A stretch of 64,000 nucleotides of DNA, from the NCBI GenBank assembly GCA_025267735.1, contig CM046296.1, forward strand, positions 22,532,464 to 22,596,463. The letters run 5' to 3'. Positions 23,601-55,127 of the stretch are shown piece by piece. This DNA comes from Mactra quadrangularis (taxonomy: Eukaryota; Mollusca; Bivalvia; Venerida; Mactridae). Under the pieces are notes generated by a model that was given only the letters and a program-made list of their open reading frames with translations, did not search any database and was not told the DNA's origin. The first letter of the stretch is position 1; each line of letters opens with the position of its first letter. The position numbers were made by a program, and so were the translations under genes.

Positions 23601-26600
23601 ACATTTTTTGTTAAATTCGAGCCCTGCCATACCGCTATTAATTTCATGGTCCTAACAGTAGAATTTAGAGCTGCACAGAATAACTATGGTAAACCCTTAG
23701 AATATCAAACATCTTTAGTAAAATAAATAGTTTAATAATGTCACATATTTAACAACAATGTACGAAGTATCCTAGAAATTAATTTTAACCAAAGTCAATT
23801 TTGCTATTAATGATTACCAGTGCTAGGTTTCAACCACGTGTCATGCCTGCTCCAGTAATATTATCATTATTGTATTATTAAACTTACATTTAGATTTATC
23901 TATCCCATCAGCAGTAAGTAGAGACAGTTTAACAGCATCACATGAAAACTTCATCTTAGAATGACATCCACGACACCATGTCTCTGTTACCTTGCCTGCA
24001 GTAAAATGCTGAAAATAAAAAAAATTGTGAACAAGTTACAGTTATACACAAATTTCAGGGAATTAAAATATTGCAAAAAGAAAAAAAACGTGCCTTAAAA
24101 GAGAAATGATTTTGCCTTATAATGTGTAAAGTTATCTCTAACAAAATATAGAAAAGTCATGAAAGTAAACCCAGAATATTTGTCAATTTTGAAGTTAGAT
24201 ATTTTCAACTCAGCGAAAATAACATTTTTTCTGGTGGCAATATTATTCTTAAAAATATGATTTTTGGACTCACTCAGTAAAATGAAAATGAATTTTAAAA
24301 CTAAGTCAATGAATACTCTTTATCTCATCACCACAAATTAATCCAAAACAATAACTAACAGCTAATAGAGCAGGCGTGGCCAATTGGTTACAATGCTGGA
24401 TTAGTAATCATTTCAGCACCATCGCATTGGTTTAAATTCCATTCAAAACAGACCCCTTTTTTCCTTGAGCAAGAAACTTTATCCTACAACCTCAGGACCA
24501 GGAAGCAGACTTGCAAGTGATGAATTTAAGGTGTTAACAATGGAGCTAAAACAAATAGACCTATCGCTGAATGTGATAAAATACCCCCCCCCCCCCTCTC
24601 ACAGGTGTTTGTCAAGAAATTAGAACCTGAGAAAATGAGCAGACAAGATTTTTCATCAAAGGGCCATAACTCGGCAAAATATCAATGGACCGTAACGAAA
24701 ATAGGATATGAACATGTCTGCCTGATATCTGGTATATGTGTGAAGTTTGAATCAAATTTGTAAAAAAGATGCTGAGAAAATGAGTGGACAAGAAAAAGCT
24801 ACAGACTGACTGACGGACCGACAAGCTGACTTATATACACCCCCTAAATTTTTTGGGGGGTATAATTAGTTTTTTTTGTTGGGTTAAACGCCATAGCAAC
24901 ACATTGTATAGGTTGTATCACAGCTGTCTGTTCCCCTACTCACTGTTCCTGGAAAAGCCAGAGATTTAGCCATTAACTAACTACTAGGGACATACTTCAG
25001 GCAGTGTCTGAGATGATTTAGAATCAGTGGTAGAAGGGAGAATAGCTGTAGAAAATTATATCATGACCAAGCTCCACAAAAGTATCCCCCCCCCCCCCCC
25101 GGAATCGAACCTATGAACCCTTGATCAGTAGACTTGTTCAATTGATATATAATTAGTACAATCTAACAGCTATAAACACATACCTTTACTAAAGCATCTC
25201 TGTTACATTTGATACAACCAATAGATAGATGACAATCTTGTAGTATTATGTCAAAGGCTGTACAACCATCCATATCCAGATACCCAACAGTGCTAGAGTA
25301 AGCATGAGCTAACACTGGCCTGAATACAACAAGTTGTACATTGTTACATTTAGAACATGCAACAGAGTTTACTCTATTCGGTGGTGTGGAGAAGTCTGTT
25401 TTATTCTTGCAACGTTCGCACGAAACTACAATTTTTAGCTTTTCCATCAACATTGTAGTTAAGTACCAAATCTGCATATTCTTCAGACTGACTTCAGTAC
25501 CAGTTCTTGTTGTGTCGGGATCTATGACAGGTCTTGTATGTACAGTATCATTCTCATTGTTGCCACCATTTTCATCATTACTATCATCACCATCATCATC
25601 ATCATCAGTGGAGTTACAATCGTCACCACTGTTGTTCCCTGGTGCCTCATAACTTTCTTCAGTAAAATCACCCTGAAACAATAATGAACAGCAGTGTTAA
25701 ATGAAATAAATGCATTGTACTCTGATTGATATACAAAATTAATGGATCTATCCAACAATGGGAAGTAACATTGTGAGCATATATGGTTGCTAATACATTA
25801 TACATACACATATTTACATATTAAATGGCTATTTTTTTCATTAACATGTTTGCAAAAATAACAGACAGTTATACAAGTAGCCATTTAGTGAACCTTTTGC
25901 TTCATGGTACAGAAGAGTCACAATCAGTCACACAACTATGATTACTAACAGTCCAGAAAATGTCCCAACAACTGTTTATTTATTAAGTAACATATGCAAG
26001 GGTAAAATGTCAAAATTTCCAAATCTTGAAATCACTAAATGAAAGATTTCACCAGCTTTTTTACATAAGAAAAGATTCATTTCTCTGTACCCCAAAACCC
26101 TAAACTTCAGGATGAATCCTGAAGACTTTTAACCATGCATATGTATTTATACATGTATAATTACCTTTCTATAGACTACTGGCCTACGATCATCTTTTTC
26201 AACCAAATCTAAAGGCATATCAGAGTTATCTGATGATTCAGTGGTTACCTCCCTTTTCAACTCATTAGCAGGTATAAATTCTAGACCAGCTGCTTGTGCT
26301 TTCAACTCTCTCTGAAGCTGTAAAATACATACATCACATGCCATGTCACAAATCTTGTACTAGTTAACTTATTAAAAATTACGAACATGTTTTTTTTAGT
26401 CTAGTCAAAGCTTATCATTATACACTTAACAACTTTTCTAAGTATACACATTTCCCTTGCAGATAATTTCAATAGTTGTTAAAATATTTAAATGAAATTT
26501 TGAGTCAACTATGGGATACTATATCTTTCATGTTACACTAAAAACGTTAATATGATATCCACGTTGTAGTAACGGACTTCCAAGATGCACATGCATTTCG

Positions 26601-29600
26601 TGCTTTTTATTAATATGGGTCAAACTGCTTACATTTTCATGTTTATTTTGTACATGTTTATATCTATACCGTTTTACACTTAGAAAGAACACCTAAACTT
26701 TCACAAGTCGTAGGAATGAAACGAATTAGCTTGAAATGAAGAGGCCAGGCTACCGAAATGATAATCCTAGCTCATCAGTACGAAAGGTAAATTAAATTGA
26801 ATAGCTATCTCATGCCTTGCTCTGATCATACTCATCACTGAGACATTCTCAGCAAAGCTGTAATGCAGAAACCTTCAACAATCGTGACAAAGTGAACCCA
26901 TTTTTCATACTCCTTATTGATGTGAATTTGTACTTTGATGGTGCCAATATTTCTACTGCTTAAAAGAAGTCATTTATTTTTCAATTTATTCTTCATTTTG
27001 CTAATAAATGAAATACTATTTGATGAACATTTTCTACAAATTTTATATCAATAGCTTACTTATCAAACCTAGTTATATGTAGGTGTATACTTAGAAAAGT
27101 TGTTAAGTGTATACTTTGATTGAGAATTCTTACAATTTAGATATATTACTCAGATTATGAAGTTTTGAGTTGGGTGTCAGTTACAGTACATGTATGATGT
27201 CATGGCTTGATATATTTATTATGCATGCAACATTAACAACACTAAACTACAAGAATGGAAGTTGTATGTTTTGAAAATACTGAAAACCTACATTCAAACT
27301 ACTGAAATCGACAGATTTCATACAAATAGCAGAGTAATTTATTCTCAAAATAATGAAATCCTTAATAATGCTACAGAAAACTTTCACCAAAAAAAATGTA
27401 CATTGAAATACCTGTTTTAATCCTTGAGTAACAATAGATTCCATATTTCTATCAATCCACCTAAGAAAGGGTCTAAACAGTAGTTCAACAACTCCTTTCT
27501 TTAAATTATCTTCTTCTTTCTTTTTGACCCATTCTTGAAGTGATACCTCTATATACCTAACGACGACAAAAAATAGGATAACTAACAATGTTAACTAGAA
27601 CAGCAGGACGTCTTTCGTGAGCATTCAAATTCAATAGCTAGAGAATAGAGTATTGTAACTAGGAACATTCATTTAAGTACTAGTATTCCTTACAATTCAA
27701 AATTGCCAAGATCTAACCCTTAACTAAAAGCTAAACTCAAGTAATTATTGTTGTTTGAAATTTTAAAGTTTTATAAACAAATAGTTAAGATTGTCTTCGC
27801 AGCATTAATTGTCATTTAAATAATGAAATAAATAAGGTTGTTAATCGCAACAAAACAATGGTTTGAAGACAGTGTTAGCTTGGTAGATCCCAGATTTAAA
27901 CTGGAATGTTCTGTCCATAGATTACAATAATTATGACTGAAGATGTTCTTGAATACTGGTATCATCTACTTATACATTCAAACACTATTGACAAGATCCA
28001 CTAAGCTGTATAAAAAATATTTTACCTCAGAACTGTGACTGGTAGATCTTGATCAACTGGCAAGGAAACTTTGAAAATCTACAAGTTAAAGAAAACAAAA
28101 ATAAATTTGATTAAAAGATTAACATCTATAATGCCAGTCTCTCTAAGTCTAAATATACCTTATTTTATGGAGTAATATTGACATAATTGTCAAATTTTCA
28201 TGAAAGGTACAATTGGCCCGGGTGGTATTTGACCCCGTACCCCCTCAGGACACTGGATTTGAAATCCTGGCATGCTACCAACTGCGCAACTGAACCAGGT
28301 TCAGCATTTTGAAGATCGGAAATTGGATCATCATTTTTATATTAAGGACCAAGCTCTCTTCTCAGACCCTAACATCTCAATCTGTGTTTATGTTTGTGTC
28401 ACAACTTTGGGGTTAATGTATAACTGTTAAACTTAAACAACCATTTGCTTATCAGAATGTTTACAAAACAGAAAAGATAACTTACTTTCACAGGATATTC
28501 TGAACCAAACTCAACTTGTATGTCAAAGGTATTAACATCAAAGGGCTGAAAATAACAAACATTTATTAGTATAATATATTAGTGCTAAGAAAAAATGATC
28601 ACAGAACTAACACAAAAGAATATTTTTGAAGGGCACAACATTTTAAAATCCCTGTAATGTGCACCATGCACTCTTATACATTTTTTTATTATTAAAACAA
28701 GAAAATGAGAGTGTACTAGGGTGTAACACATATATTGGTGAAGGCAGGATTTTGATTCTGAATGGTACTATGACTTCTTCTTAGCATGCCAAGACATTCC
28801 AGCAACTGAAATAAGAGGAATACTGAAACTCACAGACCATTTATCCTGTCATTACCACAAAATACACTAATTTAAACTTAAATCACAAATTAAATCAAAA
28901 GCCATGGTTTAATCAAAGCACTGAAGCCATGACATTCCTGCTAGTAGGCAACAAAACAGAACTAACAGTAAATGTAGCAGAGGTATAACACGGCACTTGT
29001 ACTCCCTTGCCTTCAAGCTAGTTTTTATGGCAACATGGCAGAGTGTATGCTTACGATTTGAGAGGTTGCAGGTTTGAATCTCAGTTTGGACCATGGATTT
29101 TATCGGGTTACGTAAAGAATCATACTTACCCAGTCTGGATCCGTAGGAGTGAAAGTAAACACAAATGAAGCATTCTCTTCAGTCTCAGATACTGTAGTTA
29201 TTTTATCTGCTGGGAATCTTCTCTTGAATTGTCTGATTTCAGTTTCCCTTAACTCTTTCTGCTTCTCTTCCGTAATTTCATTTGCCTGGAAGACATTTAT
29301 AATTCTGGGTGGTTTAACAACACGCTTCCATTGCTCAGAGTTGTTTTCTGTCTCATCATGTCCATCTTTCCTAGCTTCAGATGGTTTTACATTTTGCTCT
29401 ACATTTTCTTCTTTGATGGGAGTAGGGTGGTAGAAACGACATCTATTGCCAAATCGGCAGGAACCATTCTTGAAAAAATGGCACAATTTCTTCTGTGTTT
29501 TAGCTTTACTAGCATTAGTGGCTTTTGACTTTGTTGAACTTATGTCATCCACACCAACAACAGCTTCATCTTGCATTTGTTCAGAGACATTTTCATCTTG

Positions 29601-29996
29601 AGTTTTTTTATCAACTTCGCTGCTGTCCTTCAAATTATTTCTATCTTTAAACTCACCATTACCAGCAACATCATGACTATATCTACAACGCTTTCCATAC
29701 CGACAAAATTTTCCTTCAGAGAAAAATTTACAAAGAGATCTAGAGACCTCTGAAGTGGCGGATACTTTGTCCGAATTTAGGCCTTCATCTTGATTCTTGT
29801 CGATGTTAAGAGAAGATTCTTTGTTACCTCTAACTTCACTGACACTGGCAACTGCTTCCTTGTTTAATATTCCATTGTTAGGATTATCAGAACTTTGCTG
29901 CTGCTGAGATATTTCTGAACTATGAAGAAACTTACAATGTTTACCAAAGCGACACTTTCCTGTTGTATTGAAAAAATGACAGGGACGCTTAAGCAT
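20646..29996 (-). CDS. CCCH x3 / RWD-like / CHY zinc-finger protein, 11 coding exons
   Basis: A multi-zinc-finger protein without a symbol I can assign. Exons from 5' to 3' on the minus strand: 29996-29130, 28545-28486, 28078-28026, 27556-27412, 26317-26165, 25672-25184, 24008-23888, 22780-22648, 21990-21879, 21373-21264, 20754-20646. All junctions have GT-AG and consistent phases, and the total is 2352 bases, exactly 784 codons including TAG. The start used here is the first ATG (position 29996) in the frame of the first CCCH finger. The same frame is open upstream to 30173 without an ATG, where an AATAG stop/acceptor-like sequence lies. Domain order: three CCCH fingers, an RWD-like fold, an acidic linker with CxxC pairs, then a CHY finger. 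CCCH fingers usually bind RNA, and CHY fingers occur in redox and ubiquitin-linked proteins. The function here is unknown; an RNA-linked or ubiquitin-linked role is inference. Confidence 0.88.
20879..20931 (-). mobile_element. SINE family A, tRNA-like head only
   Basis: GATCAGTAGACCTGCGTGCT, then ACCAACTGAGCTAGCCAGGC, the reverse of the family A head. It lies in the last intron of the CHY zinc-finger gene. The rest is missing. Confidence 0.75.
21264..22780 (-). CDS. CHY-type zinc finger exons
   Basis: Exons 22780-22648, 21990-21879 and 21373-21264 encode the metal-binding core: ACKHYKKSFRWLRFPCCGKT, then YPCDVCHDDKEDHEMKFANR, then MICGFCCKEQPF, and CNGCSSAL. The CxHY start, the CC pair, CxxCHD, a distal His and two further CxxC pairs are the hallmarks of the CHY finger. 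A Trp/Gly/Cys-containing stretch (HWEGGRGCRD) and a short Lys-rich tail, with the stop at 20646, close the protein. No RING domain follows, so this is not RCHY1/Pirh2. Confidence 0.88.
23236..23626. mobile_element. hAT-type MITE, same family, in CHY-gene intron
   Basis: 391 bp, ends CAAGGCTCGAATTTAAGC and GTTAAATTCGAGCCCTG, with the same internal ACTCGCAAATTTTTGC motifs and the TAGATCGATAGATT / TATCGCCCTTGTTCTATC blocks seen inverted in the BLM copy. The flanking duplication is decayed. Confidence 0.82.
24361..24520 (+). mobile_element. Diverged tRNA-headed SINE remnant
   Basis: GTGGCCAATTGGTTACAATG resembles a tRNA A box, and CCTTGAGCAAGAAACTTTAT matches the post-head block of family C. Strongly diverged, in an intron of the CHY gene. 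Confidence 0.45.
24581..24866. repeat. Related dispersed repeat with C-run and GGGGGGTATA end, CHY-gene intron
   Basis: A left ATACCCCCCC run, an interior with GGGCCATAACTCGGCAAAAT and GACTGACGGACCGAC, and a right end TACACCCCC...GGGGGGTATA. It has the same general plan as the 57335 repeat but a different interior. Confidence 0.75.
24877..25147 (-). mobile_element. SINE family A with poly-C expansion
   Basis: Nearly full length: the tail at 24877-24900, the body, and the head at about 25105-25147. The CCCCGCCC box next to the B box has become a run of about 16 C (25087-25101). It lies in the intron before exon 25184 of the CHY gene. Confidence 0.85.
27412..28545 (-). CDS. RWD-like domain exons of the CHY gene
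   Basis: Three short exons (28545-28486, 28078-28026, 27556-27412) continue the fold begun at the end of the CCCH exon. The joined sequence has FDIQVEFGSEYPVKIFKVSL followed by a long amphipathic helix with EWVKKKEEDNLKKG and a final helix around FLRWIDRNME. The strand-YP-x-strand-P pattern followed by a helix is what RWD/UBC-like folds show. I call it RWD-like by pattern only; a structure prediction would settle it. Confidence 0.6.
28165..28308 (-). mobile_element. SINE family B, 5' part
   Basis: Shares CATAATTGTCAAATTTTCAT, the CCCGTACCCCCTC block and CTACCAACTG with the copy at 3773-4062. It lies in an intron of the CHY zinc-finger gene. Confidence 0.75.
29130..29996 (-). CDS. CCCH triple zinc-finger exon
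   Basis: Largest exon of the CHY zinc-finger gene (289 codons from the assumed start). It holds three CCCH fingers of C-x7/8-C-x5-C-x3-H form: CHFFNTTGKCRFGKHCKFLH near residue 5, CKFFSEGKFCRYGKRCRYSH in the middle and CHFFKNGSCRFGNRCRFYH after it, separated by charged, low-complexity linkers of about 60-80 residues. After the third finger comes a basic-to-acidic stretch (WKRVVKPPRIINVFQ) and the first strands of the RWD-like region, ending at DPDW. The donor site is TGG|GTAAGT at 29129-29124. Confidence 0.88.
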
Positions 29997-30706
29997 AACA
30001 CTCTTCAAAGAATCTGAGCAACTAGAACCTTCTCCTAACAGCTTTCCGAGCTTCTGATCACTTGTTGATGAAGATTTGTTCTGGAACAGTGTTGTCTTTG
30101 TCACACTTGACGTTGATATGGTCAGGAACAGGATGCTTTCCAAAACTGACTTGCACTTGTTCTTGGGCACCAACTATTCAATTAAATAGGAGAACTGGCA
30201 ATTCTTAGTGACGACTCTAACTCACTGAACGTGTGTCCCACGAGGGGAAAAGTGAAGATAGAGAGCAGAACGGTTTCTTAAAAAGCAAGACGAAACTAAA
30301 AATAGAACATTACAGCTAGATATTGCACAACAGTCTGAAAGTTGACCTTTCTTATCATTCGGAACAACTCGGGTGTTTTCGTAATAGACCAAACCAATCT
30401 CCCGGAACTCCCGGAAAGAAGAGTTCGTTCTATTAACCCGGGTAAATCGAATGTAAGAAATTATCCTTTAGTTTTGATTTTTTCTTCGATCACACACAAT
30501 CCGACTGTAAGTCTTTGATACATCATATCAGATAAGTTAAAAATGTGCATAAAAATATACCAATTGGTTTTCAACCGTCGATTATCATCGAAACGTCCCA
30601 AGACTTATTCGTCACCAAACCTCTTCGTAACCGGATAATCCGCAATATTATTAATATGACTAAGGCAAAGCCTCAAAGCGAGCTCGACGAATCCAAACTT
30701 GGCTAG

Positions 30707-30950
30707 ATTGCAGTTTACCGGTACGAGTTTGTTTACCACTTCTGCGCATGCCTAACAAGTCAGAGCAGATGCACTTCCGTTTCTTTTTTCTCGTTTAAAA
30801 CATAAAAAATGGGGGTTCGGGGGCGGTAGCCCCTGATATAACATGAAATCCTGCATTTTCATTGATTGTTAGCTTTAATGATATGCCAGGCTTAGTTACT
30901 AATAAACACTACAAATTCGCGGATTATTTTACGTACCGGTAAACTGCAAT
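30707..30950. repeat. Pair of perfect 19-bp inverted repeats between the gene starts
   Basis: ATTGCAGTTTACCGGTACG at 30707-30725 and CGTACCGGTAAACTGCAAT at 30932-30950, 206 bp apart. It could be a small transposon relic; no clear flanking duplication. Confidence 0.7.
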
Positions 30951-31322
30951 TGTCCCCCAAACTTATATGCGGAGACGTAACCAACTATTTTGACTGTTTC
31001 TATTGGGGTTTTTTTGGTACTTTTAAAAATGTCACTTTTTATGAACTTGCAGATCCACGCTTGTAAACATGGCCTTATTGTAGCTGCTTCAGTGATATAT
31101 TTATTCGAGGGCCTATTAATTGAATAAGCTAGGGGAGATAACTGCGTAATTTATTGTATACAGAAAAATCTGACAACATCTCATTCTTTTATGTCAGAAT
31201 CATATTTCAATTCTGAAAGAAATGTATTGTACATTATTATTTATCTTTTGAATAGATGAAAAAACGCAATAAAACATTCATTTTTTAAGATAGATATATT
31301 TTTTACCTCTTTAAACAATGCC

Positions 31323-31433
31323 CGGTACCGTTAAGTTACGGAAACGTTCTGGTTTTATCATAAACACCGTTTATGACGTCGCTAAGAGACGTTTATGATA
31401 AAACCAGCACGTTTCCGTAACTTAACGGTACCG
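31323..31433. repeat. 111-bp palindrome between the two gene starts
   Basis: CGGTACCGTTAAGTTACGGA at the left and TCCGTAACTTAACGGTACCG at the right; the arms of about 42 bp differ at one base over most of their length (GGTTTTATCATAAAC / GTTTATGATAAAACC) with a centre of about 25 bp containing GACGTC. Confidence 0.9.
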
Positions 31434-31563
31434 CGTTGACTCTCTTCCGGATGCACAGGGCGGGTTCAAAAATCAACTTCCGGTACATTGTCAAAATACG
31501 ATACTGTATAGAAACATATTCGCGTTACCGTAAAGCTCGCTCTTCGAGCTCGCTATTAACTAG

Positions 31564-31592
31564 ATGGGAGCCCGTGCAAGCACGGGCTTTAG
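31564..31592 (+). CDS. Candidate BLM first coding exon (alternative A)
   Basis: An ATG followed by nine codons and two bases, then a GTAATG donor. The phase matches exon 32641, which needs two bases carried in (AG|G gives Arg). It overlaps a perfect GAGCCCGTG/CACGGGCT hairpin that looks repeat-derived, which lowers trust. No homology to BLM N-termini is visible. Listed because one of two short candidates may supply the start codon. Confidence 0.15.
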
Positions 31593-32087
31593 GTAATGAC
31601 AGTTCTTGAAACTGTTCCTCAAAACAGGCATGGTTATTGATTTAATTAAGGGAAATAACCGCTGCGGGGAGTTTGGTCTATTTTTAGTTTTATCTAGAAC
31701 TGTTTTTACTTGTAGACACAAAAATCCCCACTGTTTTTGTTTATTTTGCAGTTTTTGCAAATATCAAGAGGCTTTGTCAAAAAAGAATTGTCAACTTGAT
31801 ATGCTGGTATATAGGTGCTCCAGCGACAAACAAAAGATTTATTCAAAGCTGCGCAGTTTCTTCCACAAAACAGGAAACTTGCAAATTTAATAGTATAGAT
31901 GATTATCACACTAAACACCTGGTAAATGTGCCGCAGTTATTATGCAAAAATGAAATAAATATAATCTTAATTAAAAGGTTAATATTTTGATTGACATTCC
32001 TCAATTTTCATGTGTTTTCAGACTCAGATTGACTGAAGTGAATGGTTACTTGACAGTGGATTCATGTTGTGGAAATAATTTGTCATC

Positions 32088-32110
32088 ATGACAAGTGTAG
32101 CTACTAAGGG
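32088..32110 (+). CDS. Candidate BLM first coding exon (alternative B)
   Basis: ATCATGACAAGTG gives a start codon, seven codons and two further bases (GG), then a GTAAAA donor. Joined to 32641 this would read MTSVATKGRFKFKKP in frame. It is closer to the next exon than alternative A and not in an obvious repeat, but a 23-base exon is weak evidence. A further upstream exon remains possible. Confidence 0.25.
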
Positions 32111-32640
32111 GTAAAATAGGTTACAATACAATACTCATAGGTTGATCCAGCGGGGTTCAGAGGGGTTCAGACCCCCAATGAAATTTTCAAAATGTACCTG
32201 TCCATGATGGCATGAGTGTATTTTTTAAGTTGCAAGAAGCAATTTTCTCTTGAACGCCTTTGTGTTAAATGTAGATCTAATAGTTATATAGTTTTTATTA
32301 TTAATATGTTGCGTTATTCTGCAAACAATGTATAATGTGGTTGTAGTCCTCACCGTCCTGTAGCCACCTCTGATAGTTATTAATTATAGTTATTCATACT
32401 GACTTAGTTTGCTGGACAACAGTAGCACATAATATTTTTTTTTTTTACTGCATCTTCTGCCTTTCAAATTGTATTAACTATAGTCAGTCACTAGCTAAGG
32501 TACAATGTATGTTAAAAGCTTTGTTTAAATGATCTGAGTCTCAGAAGACATTGAGTCAACTATGTATGACTGAAAAGTTGTTAAAATCAGTTTGATGGAC
32601 TGTAAAAAATAATTGTTTTTATGTTCTTTTTTGTTTGCAG

Positions 32641-53285
<20,645 letters not shown>

Positions 53286-53985
53286 TCATAAATTACTGTG
53301 TCAAATAATTGAACTTTTGTATATAATAACATGTTTCTTGTCTAGTTCTGTATGTTGTAATTATGTAAATATTTTTACTATTGTAATTCTGTTGTATTCT
53401 TTGTGAAAATAGTACTTTTTCTGACCTTTTTGTTCCATGTTAAAATTTGCTGATTAGGACAAATTGACATTACACTGAGGCTGCTGTTACCAGGCCATAA
53501 GACAAGTGGCTAATTTGTAGAACAAAAGAATCCATTGGGTCCAAACACTTAGGACTATGTTTGTCCAAGTATATGCTAATCCCTTCATTGGTAAATGAAT
53601 TATAAATATTTAGAAATGGCAGGTCTGGCGTTATGTCAAATATTTCACTAATCATTATTTCCATGTTGAAGAATGTTCAGCACTTGTTAAAAGTTAAGGT
53701 CCAAAGAGTAGAACAATTGATGGCCACAATGATATGTATTTTATTAGTACTCAAAAATTTGGTTTATTTTACATGCAAGCTCAGAAAACATTTTTAGTTG
53801 TGGCCATTTCACTCCCTGAAAAAAGTTTTTTGAGCTCACTTGTTGAAAGAAATATGAATCTTACTCCAGTATAAACGAATATTTTCTATTTTTTCTTTTA
53901 ATTTCTCTATTGTGATAAACTCTGTTCTTACCATTTTCTACTTCTTTCACTGTTTGTTTGCTACTGGTAGCGTTTTATTAGTTAA

Positions 53986-53991
53986 AATAAA
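53986..53991 (+). terminator. BLM polyadenylation signal, proximal
   Basis: A canonical AATAAA lies 700 bases after the BLM stop, followed about 30 bases later by a U/GU-rich stretch (TGTGTCTGTTTTCTTTTC at about 54018), the usual downstream element. Cleavage near 54010 is expected, giving a 3' UTR of about 0.7 kb. Confidence 0.6.
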
Positions 53992-54770
53992 AGAAAGTTA
54001 AACTCAAGTTTGAATAATGTGTCTGTTTTCTTTTCAAGACTTCACTGTCTCAATGACCAATCTTAGTTACTTGAGTCCAGTGAGTTTTACCCCCCCCCTC
54101 TCCCCAATGAAACAGTTTTAAGTTGTATTTGGTGGACAGTTCAAATAACATGTGTTAGCAACTCATTTTCATTTTACACCCTTGTTTACTAGTCAAAGAT
54201 TTATATTAGACATACAGAACATTTAACCATTGTTCTTGGGACAAACCAGTACCTGACATTTGTCCTCTGCAAGCTGTAAGCCATTTCCTTTCCTTTAAAT
54301 ACACCGAACAACCTCTCTTGAACAACACCCACTGAGAGGACAAAATTATGTTGCTGTTCAGAGGAATTTGCTCTACACAGGTTAAATTCAATATAAAATT
54401 CACTTATGTTGACAGATACTTTTCTTTTGTACTGTAAAGAATAGTAACTCTGTTAGCACTAATTACCATGCTAATTACGTTTTTACTGGAACCTCAAAGA
54501 AAGTGTGGTCAGATGATAGAAGTCTTTTGTGTAAATGGAAAGACAAATACTTTAGGAATGGCTGAGGTTGAAACAGATCAGATAATATAAGTATTTTATG
54601 GTCCGTCAAAAATCGTCAAGTTGCATGAAAGTATTATTACTGGTTGTTGGAACTACCAACACATCTTTTAAGTTCTAGAGAAAAAATACCATGTTAAGGC
54701 ATACAATACTATTCAATAGCTATTGTATATATGACTGTACTTGTATCATGTTCATTGCAATTTATGTTGC

Positions 54771-54776
54771 AATAAA
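54771..54776 (+). terminator. Possible distal polyadenylation signal
   Basis: A second AATAAA (TGCAATAAAGCTG) follows a short AT-rich stretch and precedes a U-rich region. It could serve a longer BLM 3' UTR of about 1.5 kb. No other plus-strand gene is near it. Confidence 0.35.
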
Positions 54777-55127
54777 GCTGTTTCAAATGGTATACTCATT
54801 TTTATTTCTTCATACCCATTTTTCAACATTTTTTTGGTTACAAAAGCAATTATATTTAAGTCACTGAACATGCTTGGCTAGATAAAGAGATAACCCACAA
54901 CCATGTATATTAGTTGTATAAAAATCTGCTGAAGAAATGATAATAAAACATATTTGATATTTTTTATGTATAATTTATTTAGTCAACAGTAGTAACAATG
55001 TATTTATTATTATATCTAAATTAGATTTGATCATGCAATACAAAACATAACAATATATTTGTAGATATAGACAGTTTGTTCAGAACACATCACAGCCCCA
55101 ATCCACCCAAAGACACTAGCTTATAAA

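Noticed and set aside
53719..53808. Inverted pair ATGGCCACAA / TTGTGGCCAT in the BLM 3' UTR
   Set aside because: Ten bases only, no duplication and no similarity inside; could be chance.
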